A stretch of 64,000 nucleotides of DNA from Macrotrachela quadricornifera. Its lineage: Eukaryota; Rotifera; Eurotatoria; Philodinida; Philodinidae. The notes below the pieces were generated by a model. That model saw nothing but the letters and a program-made list of their open reading frames with translations. It did no database searches and was not told where the DNA came from. The DNA lies in assembly GCA_022393335.1 (NCBI GenBank), contig JAJEKB010021311.1, positions 536,582 through 600,581 of the forward strand, given 5' to 3'. Each line of letters begins with the position of its first letter. Positions within the stretch are counted from its first letter, which is position 1. The position numbers were made by a program, and so were the translations under genes. Shown here in pieces: positions 36,594 through 49,500 of the stretch.

Positions 36594-37097
36594 CTATATA
36601 TATAAAGAAAAAGTTGTGTCTCTCTGTCTGTCCGTTTTTTAAGCATTTGAGCACCGCGTGATGTAGCGGTGCCAAACTTTTCATGGCATACTCTTAGGTT
36701 TCGAGGAAGATCGGGAGAGAGTCAGAATGACCGGCAAGAGGATTGGCCCGAGATGCCACACAGGTTCTGATACATTGCGATTTTCTCCAATCTTTCAAAA
36801 ACTTCGGAGCATTTGCTACCATTGTCAGAATATTTAACTCTTAATGTCACTTTTTTGCACTGTTTGATGGTATAAAGTATGGCAATAGGCATGAGTTAAG
36901 GGAAAGATATTCACACTTCCACACTATTTGCTGAATTATCCGATTTAAAAATGAATAAAAGTGTGTGCACGGTGGGACATGTAGTAACAACAGATGAAAA
37001 GGTCTTAACCAAACCTTCTATATATCTTCTGTCGTTTTCTGACATGATGAGTTTCCAGTATGGAGATTTCACGAGCAACGCCGGGTACTACCTCTAG
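36594..37097. mobile_element. Possible Helitron-like non-autonomous element
   Basis: Starts tctatatatataaag, followed by a tctctgtctgtccg block. It ends gagcaacgccgggtactacctctag followed by T. A TC start and CTAG end between A/T bases fit the Helitron rule (5' TC, 3' CTRR). The 3' hairpin expected upstream of CTAG is not obvious, and there is no Rep/helicase. A related truncated start lies at 36187. The assignment is tentative. Confidence 0.4.
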
Positions 37098-37129
37098 TTC
37101 TATATGTTTTCGTTAAATAAAACGCAATT

Positions 37130-37520
37130 TATAACAATTATTTGTTTTTGTGAAACACGATCTAAAAGAGAATGTTGAAGTGTTTAAGAGTAAAAACTTG
37201 GACCCATCCTTCCATTCCTTCCCCCCACAGATATGACAGAGAGAAGTCAAAGGTCACTTGAGAACATCCTAGAACGTGACAGAGAGAGATCAATGGTAAA
37301 AGTTCATCAGATGCTGTCACAGATCGTGATATACACTGGTCAAAATGATCATAGACGATGACAGACAGAGGTCGTAGGCAGTTCTACGGCGGTATCACGC
37401 GAAAGTATATGGTATTTTGAAAACGGATTTATACCTTACTCTAATCGTTTCATTTTCAATATAATAAGCTCCATCGTGTTTCACATTTTTAATTCCACAG
37501 GAATTGCGCTGAAAGCTTTT
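37130..37520. repeat. Short copy of the 33.5-35.1 kb repeat
   Basis: Collinear but internally deleted relative of 33481-35110. It contains a gagaatgttgaagtgttt block, the gacagagagagatcaa-type degenerate tandem stretch (37225-37385) and the gctgaaagctttt block. Non-coding. Confidence 0.5.
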
Positions 37521-38974
37521 TACTCGTACTTCACCAGTCTTTTTTCAATGACAAGACGAGAGAAATCAGGTGTTATCTATATGGCGCTTCGACATTATTA
37601 TGGACTCTAATTTTCGGAAGATTAATAAATTCTAACGGTTATTTTGAATAAAATTGACTTTTAGAAAATATTGGAAGGAGTTTCCTTATATCTCGAAGGT
37701 TTTAATAGCTCACCTCATCATTTATTTTAATTCTTTATGTTTTTAGACGTTTTTATGTGTGACCTGGTCGAGTTTTTATCTATTTCTGAATCTGTATGTT
37801 GGAGAGAGCCTGTTATCTGTCCTTGGTACTTGGGAATATCGTCTATAAGTGCTCTTGAGCATAAGTTGTACCATATTTCTGACGAATTTCTTGATTGTTT
37901 CTGTTAATCTTATAATCCATTCTCATTTTTGACATATTATGAGATAAGTTCATTTTCTAGTTCTGAATATTCCTTTCATGTTTTTATGTTTTTCCAATGC
38001 ATTTCGATAAAAAATTCAGTGAAACTGAGAGAAAAAACTGACGACAAAAAGTTATCATGAACATTCGATTTGACCAAAAACAAAAGATCGAAATCATTAA
38101 CTCGACTGAAAATATTTTTATTCTGCTCGAGCTTTTCAAATATAATTTTGAGATTTTCAAACAAAATCTAACAGATAATGTTGAAAATTATATTCAGAAA
38201 AAATATATAATTTTAATTGAAAATAAAATAATTTGTCTTTTTTCAAATATTTTCATATCAACCAAAAATGAATGCGGAAATATATTGTCGGAAATTTTTT
38301 CAAATATTCGTTAGAATAAATATGAAAGACATTTTTGAGCAAAAATATAAGAAAAATTGATAAAACTCTTTCATGAATAGTTGATTAAACATTTCTCTAG
38401 GTATTATTTTGTGCGCTTAAATTCATTTATGTTAATGAATTTTGTCTTATTTTATAGAAAAATATTTAATATTTTGTTTGACAAAACTTCTGAATTGAAA
38501 AACAAAATTAAAATAATATTGATTTCGATAGATGTTGCTCACCTTTTATAATTTTTTACGCTTTCACAAGCAATTATTGTTTTATTCATGCTTATCGATA
38601 TCAAAAAATAATTTAAGCTTTGAAAGAATGACCAAGAAAAGAAAGCCAAGTGAAATATTTTTCTTCCGAATAAAACAGCAGATTTTAAAACTTGAAAACA
38701 TTTAAAGCTACTTCAAATCTTCCGAACATTTAAAAAAAAACTTGAGAGTAGTTGATGAAATGTCAAATAAATGAAAAGATTTTCTTTTAATTTTAGAAAA
38801 CTCTACAAAGTTTGAAGGAGTTCAAAAAGAACTTCAACATTCAATGAGAATTAAAAATCAAAGTTACTGTTGATTTCCCCATTATTTCTTGTTTTTTGAC
38901 TTTCAGATAAAATAAAAATTTGTTTATTACCGAATTTGTACCATTAAAAAACAACATTTAAATAAATAATTATT
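37521..38974. other. Intergenic, no gene seen
   Basis: 5' flank of the ART gene. An 85-codon frame at 38057-38314 is made of low-complexity I/N/F/K codons and was not accepted. Confidence 0.4.
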
Positions 38975-40045
38975 ATGGCTTCATGTGCGTCTTCAACATT
39001 AAACAATTCGTTAAAAACTGTTGAGTGGATGTGGCAAGCTAATGAAGATCCATTTTCAAAATCTGAAAAAGCCATATGGAATCATTATTCCGATTTAGAA
39101 AATTTAATCATCGAAGAAGCTTTTCAAGATAAACAGTCACGAGCTCAACTTGATGATTATTATATTGATTTCAAAACGAATTGTCAAATATTGAACACTG
39201 ATAATTACAAACAACGACCTATTAAACGTGTAGAACGTAAAAGAGAAGACAAACACCTACGGGAAGCACGTTTTATGGATCTTCCTGTTAGTTCGGGACG
39301 TTCATTTGGTGGTGAATATGGTTGGGTGTCATCATTTATAATTGAAGTTCGAAGAGACATGGGCCTTAAACGAGATGAATTACCTTCGAAAAAACCAAAC
39401 ATGATCCCAATGCTTGTCGAAAAAGCTGCCCATGGTATTATTGCAGAAGGAAAACACATCGGAAAAGAACAAGAAGCCGAAAAAGCGGCTAAAATGCTTA
39501 GAGAAAAGAAGAACGCAGGAATAGATGAAGTATGGAAATGCTGTGTTTATCTGTATTCCTTAGAAAGTTTCTTATACAAAACTTTGAATGCAGCGATGAG
39601 ATTAGTAGGTGATCAAGAACAGGAAAAAGTATGGCGAAGTAAAGTTCGTACATTGGGTCCATTTTGTTTATTACTTTGGGATGATCCATTTAATACAAAA
39701 CTTTCAACTAAAAAGACACTTTATCGAGGAGCCACTTTGACTGAGAAACAGATCGATAAATATAGAGAAATGGCCAAAGACAAAGAGGCATACGGATCGT
39801 TTCAAGCATACACATCAACTAGTCGAAATCGTAAAGAAGCAGAAAAATTTGGGAATGCTTTATTCATGATGGAAGTATTGGTTGCTTTTATTGCCGATAT
39901 TAGTGAAATATCTGAATATTCTAATGAAGAAGAAGAACTTATTACACCAGGCGTTGGTTTTCGTGTTAAAAGTGTTGAATTCGATCGTAAGAAGAACAAA
40001 TATTTCATACATTTGCAATTAAGACAACGATTTTCTGGTAAGTGA
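38975..40045 (+). CDS. WWE domain plus ADP-ribosyltransferase (NAD+-arginine type)
   Basis: ORF of 356 aa from ATG 38975. Residues about 14-80 (VEWMWQANEDPF, then W35 in AIWNHYSD, ending DFKTNCQI) form a WWE domain, a module that binds ADP-ribose-containing chains. Residues about 180-350 form an ART catalytic domain with the R-S-E signature: R251 in LYRGATL (NAD binding), S281 in YTSTSR, and the ExE turn at E319-x-E321 in EEEELITPG. Such enzymes transfer ADP-ribose from NAD+ to arginine on target proteins. There is no signal peptide, so it is probably intracellular. At the 3' end the coding sequence meets GTAAGTGAG at 40040, a strong splice donor in phase 1. The TGA used here (40043-40045) may therefore be intronic and the real gene longer. 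A candidate acceptor at 41265 would add only a few residues. Proteins of WWE+ART type are numerous in bdelloids. Confidence 0.85.
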   Translation: MASCASSTLNNSLKTVEWMWQANEDPFSKSEKAIWNHYSDLENLIIEEAFQDKQSRAQLDDYYIDFKTNCQILNTDNYKQRPIKRVERKREDKHLREARFMDLPVSSGRSFGGEYGWVSSFIIEVRRDMGLKRDELPSKKPNMIPMLVEKAAHGIIAEGKHIGKEQEAEKAAKMLREKKNAGIDEVWKCCVYLYSLESFLYKTLNAAMRLVGDQEQEKVWRSKVRTLGPFCLLLWDDPFNTKLSTKKTLYRGATLTEKQIDKYREMAKDKEAYGSFQAYTSTSRNRKEAEKFGNALFMMEVLVAFIADISEISEYSNEEEELITPGVGFRVKSVEFDRKKNKYFIHLQLRQRFSGK

Positions 40046-42560
40046 GGAAAATCTTTTATCATAATTTTAATAATGTGAAAATATTTTCTATGCATTTCTA
40101 TTCTCATTTGATATATCGCATTAAGATTAATAATTAGGAAAATTGACAAAATTATAATTTCGTCATATAAAAATGTTGAAGTTCAATATATTTCCATAAT
40201 TAATAAATAATAAATTAACTAGTGATACAACATGTCCTCCACGAATGTTAGTTGATATATCTTAGTTAAAACATGCAGGAACATTTTTGAAAGTATTCGT
40301 AGAGGACCAAATGAATCACCCATGAAGAATTACGTTGCAAGTATTTTCTAAACACTGCTGCCAATTATTGAGGGTTTGACTTGTATTTTTTTGAAAAGAT
40401 AGTTCATAAAATTCTCTACAAAATTTCATAACATGATCTCTTGAAAAACATAACTGGGAAACTATATCTGCTTAGAAATACTATACTCTCATAAAGTTTA
40501 GTATCAAACTTTTATTAATGATTTTTCAAATTTGCACTGCTGTTTGATGACAGACAGGAAAGTTTCAATATCCCATTTTATAGATCACGAAAAGCTCTTT
40601 CAAATGAGCAAGTACTTTCTTTGTCATACTGTATGCCTACTCAAGTAAAACATTTTGTTTGACCTCTCTTATTTATATTTTAACGATCATTTATGAAGAT
40701 TCCCGAAAACTTTTATTTAGTGAAGCCAAATTTTCAATTAATACGATATTTCAGTGTTATTACTATCTAGAAGAAACTTCTTCTTTCTATACTTAATTTA
40801 GAGCGAAGTGAACTTTTGTAGAAGCTTTTTCTGTAATGAGCATTGCAATTAAGGCGTTGAACTCTTTCGTTATCGTATCACATTTCGTAGATATGATACA
40901 GAAGAAAAAGAAACATTTTGCGTTCTGTCGTTTTCCTACATGATAGATGTCATCTATATTTTCAGAGCAACATGTCTATTTCTCGCTAAAAAAATGTCTT
41001 AATATGCAATGACCGAAAGAAGTTAAAGGTCGTGTACAGCTTATTATTTAAAGCAGAACGCGAGAGGGAGAGATAGAAACCCATATTTTCTTTAACGTCA
41101 TGCAGAACTGAAGAAAGTATCGGTAATGAAAGAGTTAATGAACGGCTATAACCTATCTTTCGAAAAGATGTACCATTGGAACGTCATAAAGTTATGTGAA
41201 GTCTCTATTTCTAAACTCTATTAAAAAATAATACACTTGAAAACATATGAAACTTATTTTTGAACAGATTGAAATGTGTTTTGTCCTATGGGAGTAGTGT
41301 CAAATATCCAAGAATTTGGAGATCTCTTACATCTTCCATAGAAAGATACAGCATCTCCCGTGGAAGATGCAATATCTCTCAAGGGGAAATGCAATCATTT
41401 GCCACTGAAGATGTATCATCTCATTTAGAGATGTACGTCCATCGCATCTACACTCAAATCTCCTCATAGAAAATGACGTAGCTGCGGTGGAAAATGTTCA
41501 AAATGTTGAATATGTGACAATGTTGCTAAAAATAGAAAAAATCTATTCTTTGAAAAGTATATTTATGCAGTTAATTGGAAGTTTTCTTTAAAAAATTGTC
41601 ATTTTCAATAATAAAGGACAATCCAAATAAAATTAATTTGAAATATTCAAAAGAAAAAGAATTGAGATAAGATCATCAATATTCAATGAGTAGTTTAATG
41701 GTTTTTGTTCAATTTTCTATATCTTCTTTAGTAAAGAATATTTTCTAACTGAAAATTAAAATGAAATAGAATTAAATAAAACTAAAGACTAATTCAAATA
41801 CTTCAATGTGACAATGCCAATTGTTTAATTCTGTATTAATTAATTAACAGAACACGTTATTGATCAATTGTTGAAGACAAATAAGATTTATAGAGAAACA
41901 CAGAAATATAGTTGAATATTTTTTCTCAGTTAAAGAAATTTCATTGTATTAATTAATTATGTTGAAAAATACTTATACTATTATATGATTGTTTCTTTAG
42001 TCTTCTTTGAGATATTTTTTAAAAATTGGAATTTTTCCTATATTTTCAATCAAGAATCTACCCATAAGTTTTTATTTATTAGAATATTTTATATATCTTT
42101 AACACTATCTGAAACTTTTAAAAAACATTCACTTCGATTTTCAAATTTGTTTAAAGCATTCATCAATCGCTAAATTATTAAAAATGTCAAACATAGAAAT
42201 TGCTTGGTTTGGCAAAAAGCAAAAAGATGTCGAGAGACCATCAGAGTAAACATCTCAGAAGTTTCCATAAAAAATGTGAAATAATCTTCGACAAAAATCA
42301 TTTGTTGATAAAGATACCACATATATTCATGCTCTAAATATCGGCATAATTCTTAGGACTTGTCACCAATCTTGTTACCCTTGATTCTACTGTTGAGAAT
42401 AAATGATGAAACTCCAATCAATAATCCAATATTAAGAATTTAATTCGAATCTTATGTGTAAATTCCAAGTTTCAATAAAATCTTAACAAATATTTCTATT
42501 ATTTACCAAACTCTCATCAAAATTTTTATGGTGCGAGTTACATAGAATAAGTTAACTTAT
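40046..42560. other. Intergenic or intronic, no gene seen
   Basis: No accepted gene. If the donor at 40040 is used, part of this is intron; the sequence ttttgaacag at about 41256-41265 is the best-looking acceptor. From about 42560 on, the + strand becomes progressively poor in G (see next entry). Confidence 0.4.
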
Positions 42561-42899
42561 AATGTCAAAAAACATAAACTCACCGTATCAAAATAAAAAC
42601 TATCCATATCAAGACATGATAAAATACATAGACATCCTCTAAACTATCAATTTCCAAAACACGAAATAAAGTAATTGTGTGCAAGGAACATTCAACATAA
42701 TCAACCCTTTTCTCACAAAATTCACTATTGTTAAACATTTTGATTGAAAATATACCGATAGATACGAAATATTTCGCATAGAAGATCTTGTAAGCGCATA
42801 TTAAAATTCGTTTTCTTTCTATCATTTCACAAAATTTGTTACAATTTTTACTATCATGAAAAACCGCACTTCCATGGGTACAAACATACTTATTTAATG

Positions 42900-43529
42900 A
42901 AAATGTAAAAACCTTTTCCATGAAACCCCAATTAAAAAGACACACAAATCAAGCTATTCCTAAAAAGATCATTTTTTTCTTCTAAACAAACAGAAATATA
43001 TCACAAACTTCATTCATCAATATTTCATAGGACTATCCGACTCTTGTACTCGCAAATTCAATCCACGGTAAAGTAAACCAATTCTAACCCACAAGACGCT
43101 TCACAAATATTTCAAATTATTCACATACTTCAATTAAACTTAACCACCAAGCTCACAGAAATCCTTTCACTTTCTCCCAAAAAAAAGGTTTTCCCTACAA
43201 AAAATAAGTACGCATTACCATAATATCTCTATCAAAAACACAATCGAAGTATTATTCCCCTAACGGAACACATATTTAATCAAATCTTAGTCAACTATCG
43301 CTCATACAGACCTGAAAAAATTAAAAACACAATCACTAACAAAACCTTTAATAATGTGATATACCTATTGCAATTTTAGCAAAACACAAACACGAAATTC
43401 AACCCGCACACAAACCAGAACAATCCATGGATGAATATCAACCTTCTTCAAATATACCGAGCACACAACACAAAAAAAACCAATTTTGAAAAAAAAAAAC
43501 ATCCACCTTATTATCGAGCCTACCAATGA
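42900..43529. other. Left flank of the array: A+C-rich strand-asymmetric segment
   Basis: Hand count over 43021-43500 gives 37 G and 118 C on the + strand (skew about -0.52), with A well above T. No homology to the array unit and no gene. It mirrors 51106-51900, which has the opposite bias. The 121-codon frame on the minus strand at 42580-42945 is explained by the bias. Confidence 0.8.
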
Positions 43530-46500
43530 ACGTCAGATCAATTCGAAAATCCTGTGATTTTCATGAAATTAAAGAAATAATTTCAGATTTACTTTATTAA
43601 CAACATTCATTTCTGAATGCACTCTTCATGAGACCAATTCAAAAACCCTATGATTTTCATGAAACTCAAGATATAATTTCATATTTATTTCATCATCCCC
43701 ATTCATTTTTGCATAGAATCTTTTTCAGTTCAACTCAAAAATCCTCTGATTTTCATGAAATTAAAGAAATAATTTCATATTTATTTTATTATCAACATTC
43801 ATTTTTGAATGCAATCTTCATGACATCAATTCAAAAACCCACTGATTCTCATGAAACTAAACATATAATTTCATATTTATTTTATCATCCACATTCATCT
43901 TTGAATAGAATCTTTTTCAGATCAACTCAAAAACCCTCTGATTTTCATGATATTAAAGAAATAATTTCATATTTATTTTATTATCAACATTCATTTCTGA
44001 TTGCAATTTTCATGAGAACAATTCAAAAACCCTCTGATTTTCATGGAATTGAAGAAATAATTTCATATTTACTTAACCATCAACATTCATTTTTGAATAA
44101 AATTTTTCTCAGATCAATTCAAAAACCCTCTGACTTTCATAAAATTAAGGAAATAATTTACTATTTATTTTATCATAAACGTTCATTTTCGAATACAACC
44201 TTGATGAAGTCAGTTCAAAAACCCTCTGATTTTCATGAAATAGAAGAAATAATTTCATATTTATTTTATTATCAACATTCATTTTTGAATGCAATCTTCA
44301 TGACATCAATTCAAAAACCCTCTGATTTTCATGAAATTAAAGAAATAATTTCAGATTCTTTTTATAATCAACATTCATTTTCGAATGCAACCTTGATGAG
44401 ATCAATTCAAAAACCCTTTGATTTTCATGAAATTAAAGAAATAATTTTATATTTATTTTATCATCAACATTCATTTTCGAATGCAATCTTGCTCAGATCA
44501 ATTCAAAAACCCTTTGATTTTCATGACATTAAAAAAATAATTTAATATCTCATTTATCCTCAACATTCCTTTTTGAATGCAATCCTGCTCAGTTCAATTC
44601 AAAAACCCTCCGACTTTGATGAAATTGAAGAAATAATTTAATATTTATTTTATCATTAACATTCATTTTTTGAATGCAATCTTCTTAAGATCAATTCAAA
44701 AACTCTATGATTTTCATGAAAGTAAACAAATAATTTCATATTTAATTTCTCATCAACATTCATTTTTAAATGGAATCTTCTTGCGATCAATTCAAAAACC
44801 TTCTAATTTTGATGAAATTAAAAAAATAATTTCATAACTATTTCATCCTAAATCATCATTTTTGAATGGAACCTTGATAAGATCAATACACAAACCGTCT
44901 GAATTTCATGATATTAAACCGATAACTGCATATTTATTTTATCATCAAAATTCATTTTTGAATTCAATCCTGCTCAGATCTATTCAAAAACATTCTGATT
45001 TTGATGAAAATAAAGATATGATTTCATCATTACTTTATCATCAACCTTCATTTTTGTATGGAATCTTAATAAGATCAATTCACAAACCCTCTGATTTTCA
45101 TGACATTAAAGAAACAATTTATTATCTAATTTATCATCAACATTCATTTTTTGAATGCAATCCTGCTCAGTTCAATTCAAAAACCCTCCGATTTTGATGA
45201 AATTGAAGAAATAATTTAATATTTATTTTATCATCAACATTCATTTTTTGAATGCAATCTTGCTCAGATCAATTCAAAAACCCTATGATTTTCATGAAAG
45301 TAAACAAATAATTTCATATTTAATTTCTCATCGACAATCATTTTTAAATGGAATCTTCTTGCGATCAATTCAAAAACCTTCTAATTTTAATCAAATTAAA
45401 AAAATTATTTCATAATTATTTCATCATGAAAAATCATTTTTGAATGGAACCTTGATAAAATCATTTCGAAATCACTTTGATTTTGATGAAATTAAAAAAA
45501 TTATGTCACATTTATTTTATCATCAACATTCATTTTTGAATGCAATCTTGCTCAGGTCAATTCAAAAACACTGATATTGATGAAAATAAAGATATGATTT
45601 CATCATTACTTTATCATCAACATTCATTTTTGTATGGAATCTTAATGAGATCAATTCAAAAAACCTCGGATTTTCATGCAATTAAACATATAATTGCATA
45701 TTTATTTTATCCTAACAATTCATTTTTGAAGGAAATATTGATACGATCAATACAAACACCCTATGATTTTGATACAATGAAAGGAATACTTTCGCACTTA
45801 TTTTATCATCAACATTCAATTATGAATGCAATTCTGATACAATCACTCCAAAAACCTTCTAATCTTGATGAAATTAAAGAAATAATTTCATATTTATTTT
45901 ATCATCAACATTCATTTTTGAATGGAATCTTGATAAGATCAATACAGAAACCGTCGGAATTTCATGATATTAAACCGATAATTGCATATTTATTTTATCA
46001 TCAAAATTCATTTTTGAATTGAATCCTGCTCAGATCAATTCAAAACCGCTCTGGTTTTCACGATTTTAAAGAAATAATTACATATTTATTTTATCATCAA
46101 CATTCATTTTTGAATGCAATCTTGCTCTGATCAATTCAAAAACCCTCCGATTTTCACGAAATTAAAGAAATAATTTCATATTTTTTTTATCATCAATATT
46201 CATTTTTGAATGGAATCTTGATAAGATCAATACAAAAACCCTCTGATTTTCATGGAACTGAAGAAATAATTTCATATTTTTTTTATCATCAACACTCATT
46301 TTTTGAATGCACTCTTGCTATGATCAATTCAAAAGCCCTCTGATTTTCATGAAATTAAAGAAATAATTTCATATTTATTTTACCATCAACATTCATTTTT
46401 GAATGAAATCCTGCTGACATAAATTCAAAAACCCTTTGATTTGCATGAAATTAAAGAAATAATTTCGTATTTATTTTATCATAAACATTGATTTTTGATT

Positions 46501-49500
46501 GAAATCTTGGTAAGAGCAATTCAAATACCCTCAAATTTCGATGAAATTAAAGAAATAATTTCTTATTTACTTAACCATCAACATTCATTTTTGTAAGGAA
46601 CCATGATACGATCAATAAAAACAACCTCTGATTTTCATGAACTTAAAGAAATAATTTCATATTTACTTAATCATCAACATTGATTTTTGAATGGAATCTT
46701 GATACCATCAATACGAACACCCTCTGATTTTCATGAACTCAAAGAAATAATTTCATATTTACTTAACCATCGACATTGATTTTTGAATGAAATCTTGCTC
46801 AGATCAATTCAAAAACCAACTGACTTTCATGAAATTGAAAAAATAATTTCATATATATTTTATCATGAACAATCATTTTTGAATGGAATCTTGATAAGAT
46901 ACATTCAAAATCCCTTTGGTTTTGATGAAATTAATGAAATAATTTCATAATTATTTTATCATGAACGTGCATTTTTGAATGGAATCTTCGTAAGGTCAAT
47001 TCAAGACACTTTGATTTTGATGAACATAAAGAAATAATTTCATATTTCTTTTATTATCAACATTCATTTTTGAATAAATCCTTTTTCAGATCAACTCAAA
47101 AACCCTCTAATTCTGACGAAATTTAAAAAATATTTCATATTTATTTTATAATCACATTTCATTTTTGAAGGCAATCTTTCTCAAATAAATTCAAAAACTC
47201 AACGATTATAATAGAATTAAAGAAACAATCTCATATTTATTTTATGAGCAACATTCATTTTTGAATGGAATCGTTTTCAGATCAACTCAAAAGCCCTCTA
47301 ATTTTGATGAAATCAAAGAAATAATTTCATATTTATTTTAACATGAACATTGATTTTTGATTGGAATCTTGATAAGAGCAATTCAAAAACCCTCTGATTT
47401 TCATGAAATTAAAGAAATAATTTCATGAATATTTTATGATCAAAATTCATTTTTGAATGAAATCTTGATAACGTGAAATCAAAAACCGTTCGATTCTGAT
47501 GAAACTGAAGAAATGATTTCATCATTATTTTATCACCAACATTCATTTTTGAATGAAACCTTAGTAAGATAAAATCAAGAACCCTATCATTTTCATGAAA
47601 TTAAACAAATAATTTCATATTTATTTCATCATCCACATTCATTTTTGAATGGAAACTTGATAAGATCAACTCACAAACTCTCTGATTTTGATCCAATTAA
47701 ACGAATATTTTCATATTCATTTTACCATCAACATTTATTTTTGAATCGATTCTTTTTCAGATCAATTCAAAAACCCTTTAATTTTGGTGACCTTAAAAAA
47801 AAAATTTCATATTCAATTTATGATCAACATTTAGTTTTGAATGAAATCTTCGTAAGATCAATTCAAAAACCCTCTGATTTTGATGAAATCGACGAAATAA
47901 TTTCATATTTATTTTATAATCAACATTCAGTTTTGAGTGGAATCTTGATAAGATCAATTCAAAAACCCTCCGAGTTTGATGGAATTAAAGAAATCATTTC
48001 ATATTTATTTTATCATTAATATTCATTTTTGAGTGGAATTTTGATAAGATCAATTCAAAAACACTCTGATTTTGATGAAATGAAAGAAATACTTTCATAT
48101 TTATTTTATCATTAACATTCATTTTTGAATTGAATCTTCGTACGATCAATTCAGAAACGCTGTGATTTTGATGAAATTGAACAAATAATTTCATATTTAT
48201 CTTATCATCAAGATTCATATTTGAGTGGACTGTTATTCGGATCAATTCAAAAACCTCTGTTTTTGATAAAATGAAGGAAATAATTTCATATATATTTATC
48301 GTGCACATTCATTTTTGAATGCAATCTTCTTCAGACCTACTCAAAAGCTCTCTGATTTTCACGCAATTAAACAAATAATGTCATATTTCTTTTATCACTA
48401 ACTTTCATTTTTGAATGGAATCTTCGTACGATGAATTCGGAAACGCTGTGATTTTGATGAAATTAAACAAATAATTTCATATTTATTTCATCAGCAACAT
48501 TCATTTGTGAATGGAATCTTTTTCAGATCAATTCAAAAACCCTCTCATTTTCACGGAATTAAAGAAATGGTTTCATATTTATTTTACAAGCAACATTCAT
48601 TTTTGAATAGAATCTTCTTGGGATAAATTCCAAAACCCGATAATTTTGAAGAAATTAAACAAATAATTTCATATTTTTTCTATCATGAACATTCATTTTT
48701 GAATGGAATCTTGATAAGATCAATTCAAAATCCCTCTGATTTTGATGAAATTAAAAAAATAATTTCATAATTATTTTACCAGCAACATTCATTTTTGAAT
48801 GGAATGTTGTTCAGATGAATTCAAAATCCTTCTAACGTTGATGAAATTAAGGAAATAATTACATATTTATTTAATCATCAACAGTCATTTTTGAATGGAA
48901 CCTTGTTGATATCAATTCAAAAACCGTCTGATTTTGATGAAATCAAAGAAATAATTGCGTAATTATTTTATCATGAACATTGATTTTTGAATGGAATCTT
49001 GATAAGATCAATTCAAAATTCCTTGGAATTTGATGAAATGAAAAAAATGATTTCATAGTTATTTTATCATCGACATTCATTCTTGAATCGAATCTTCGTA
49101 AGACCAATTCAGAATCACTTTGATTTTGATAAAACAAAAGAAATGATTTCATCATTATTTTATCATCAAGACTCATTTTTGAATGCAATCTTCGTAAGAT
49201 AAATTCAAAAACACTTTGATTTTGATGAAAATAAAGAAATAATTTGATTTTTATTTTTTCATCAACATTGATTTTTGTATGGAATCTTAATATGAGGAAT
49301 TCAAAAACTCTGTTATTTTGATGAAATTAAAGAAATAAATCCATATTTGTTTTATCATCAGGATTCATTTGTTAATGGAATCTTCGTAAGATCAATTCAA
49401 AAACCCTTTGTTTTTCATGTAATTAAAGGAATAATTTCATATTTATTTTATCAGCGAGATTTATTTTTGCATCGAATCTTTTTCAGATCAGTTCGAAAGC

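Noticed and set aside
42580..42945. 121-codon ORF on the minus strand
   Set aside because: It lies in the strand-biased flank, where lack of G on + removes stops on minus; no domain and no similarity recognised.
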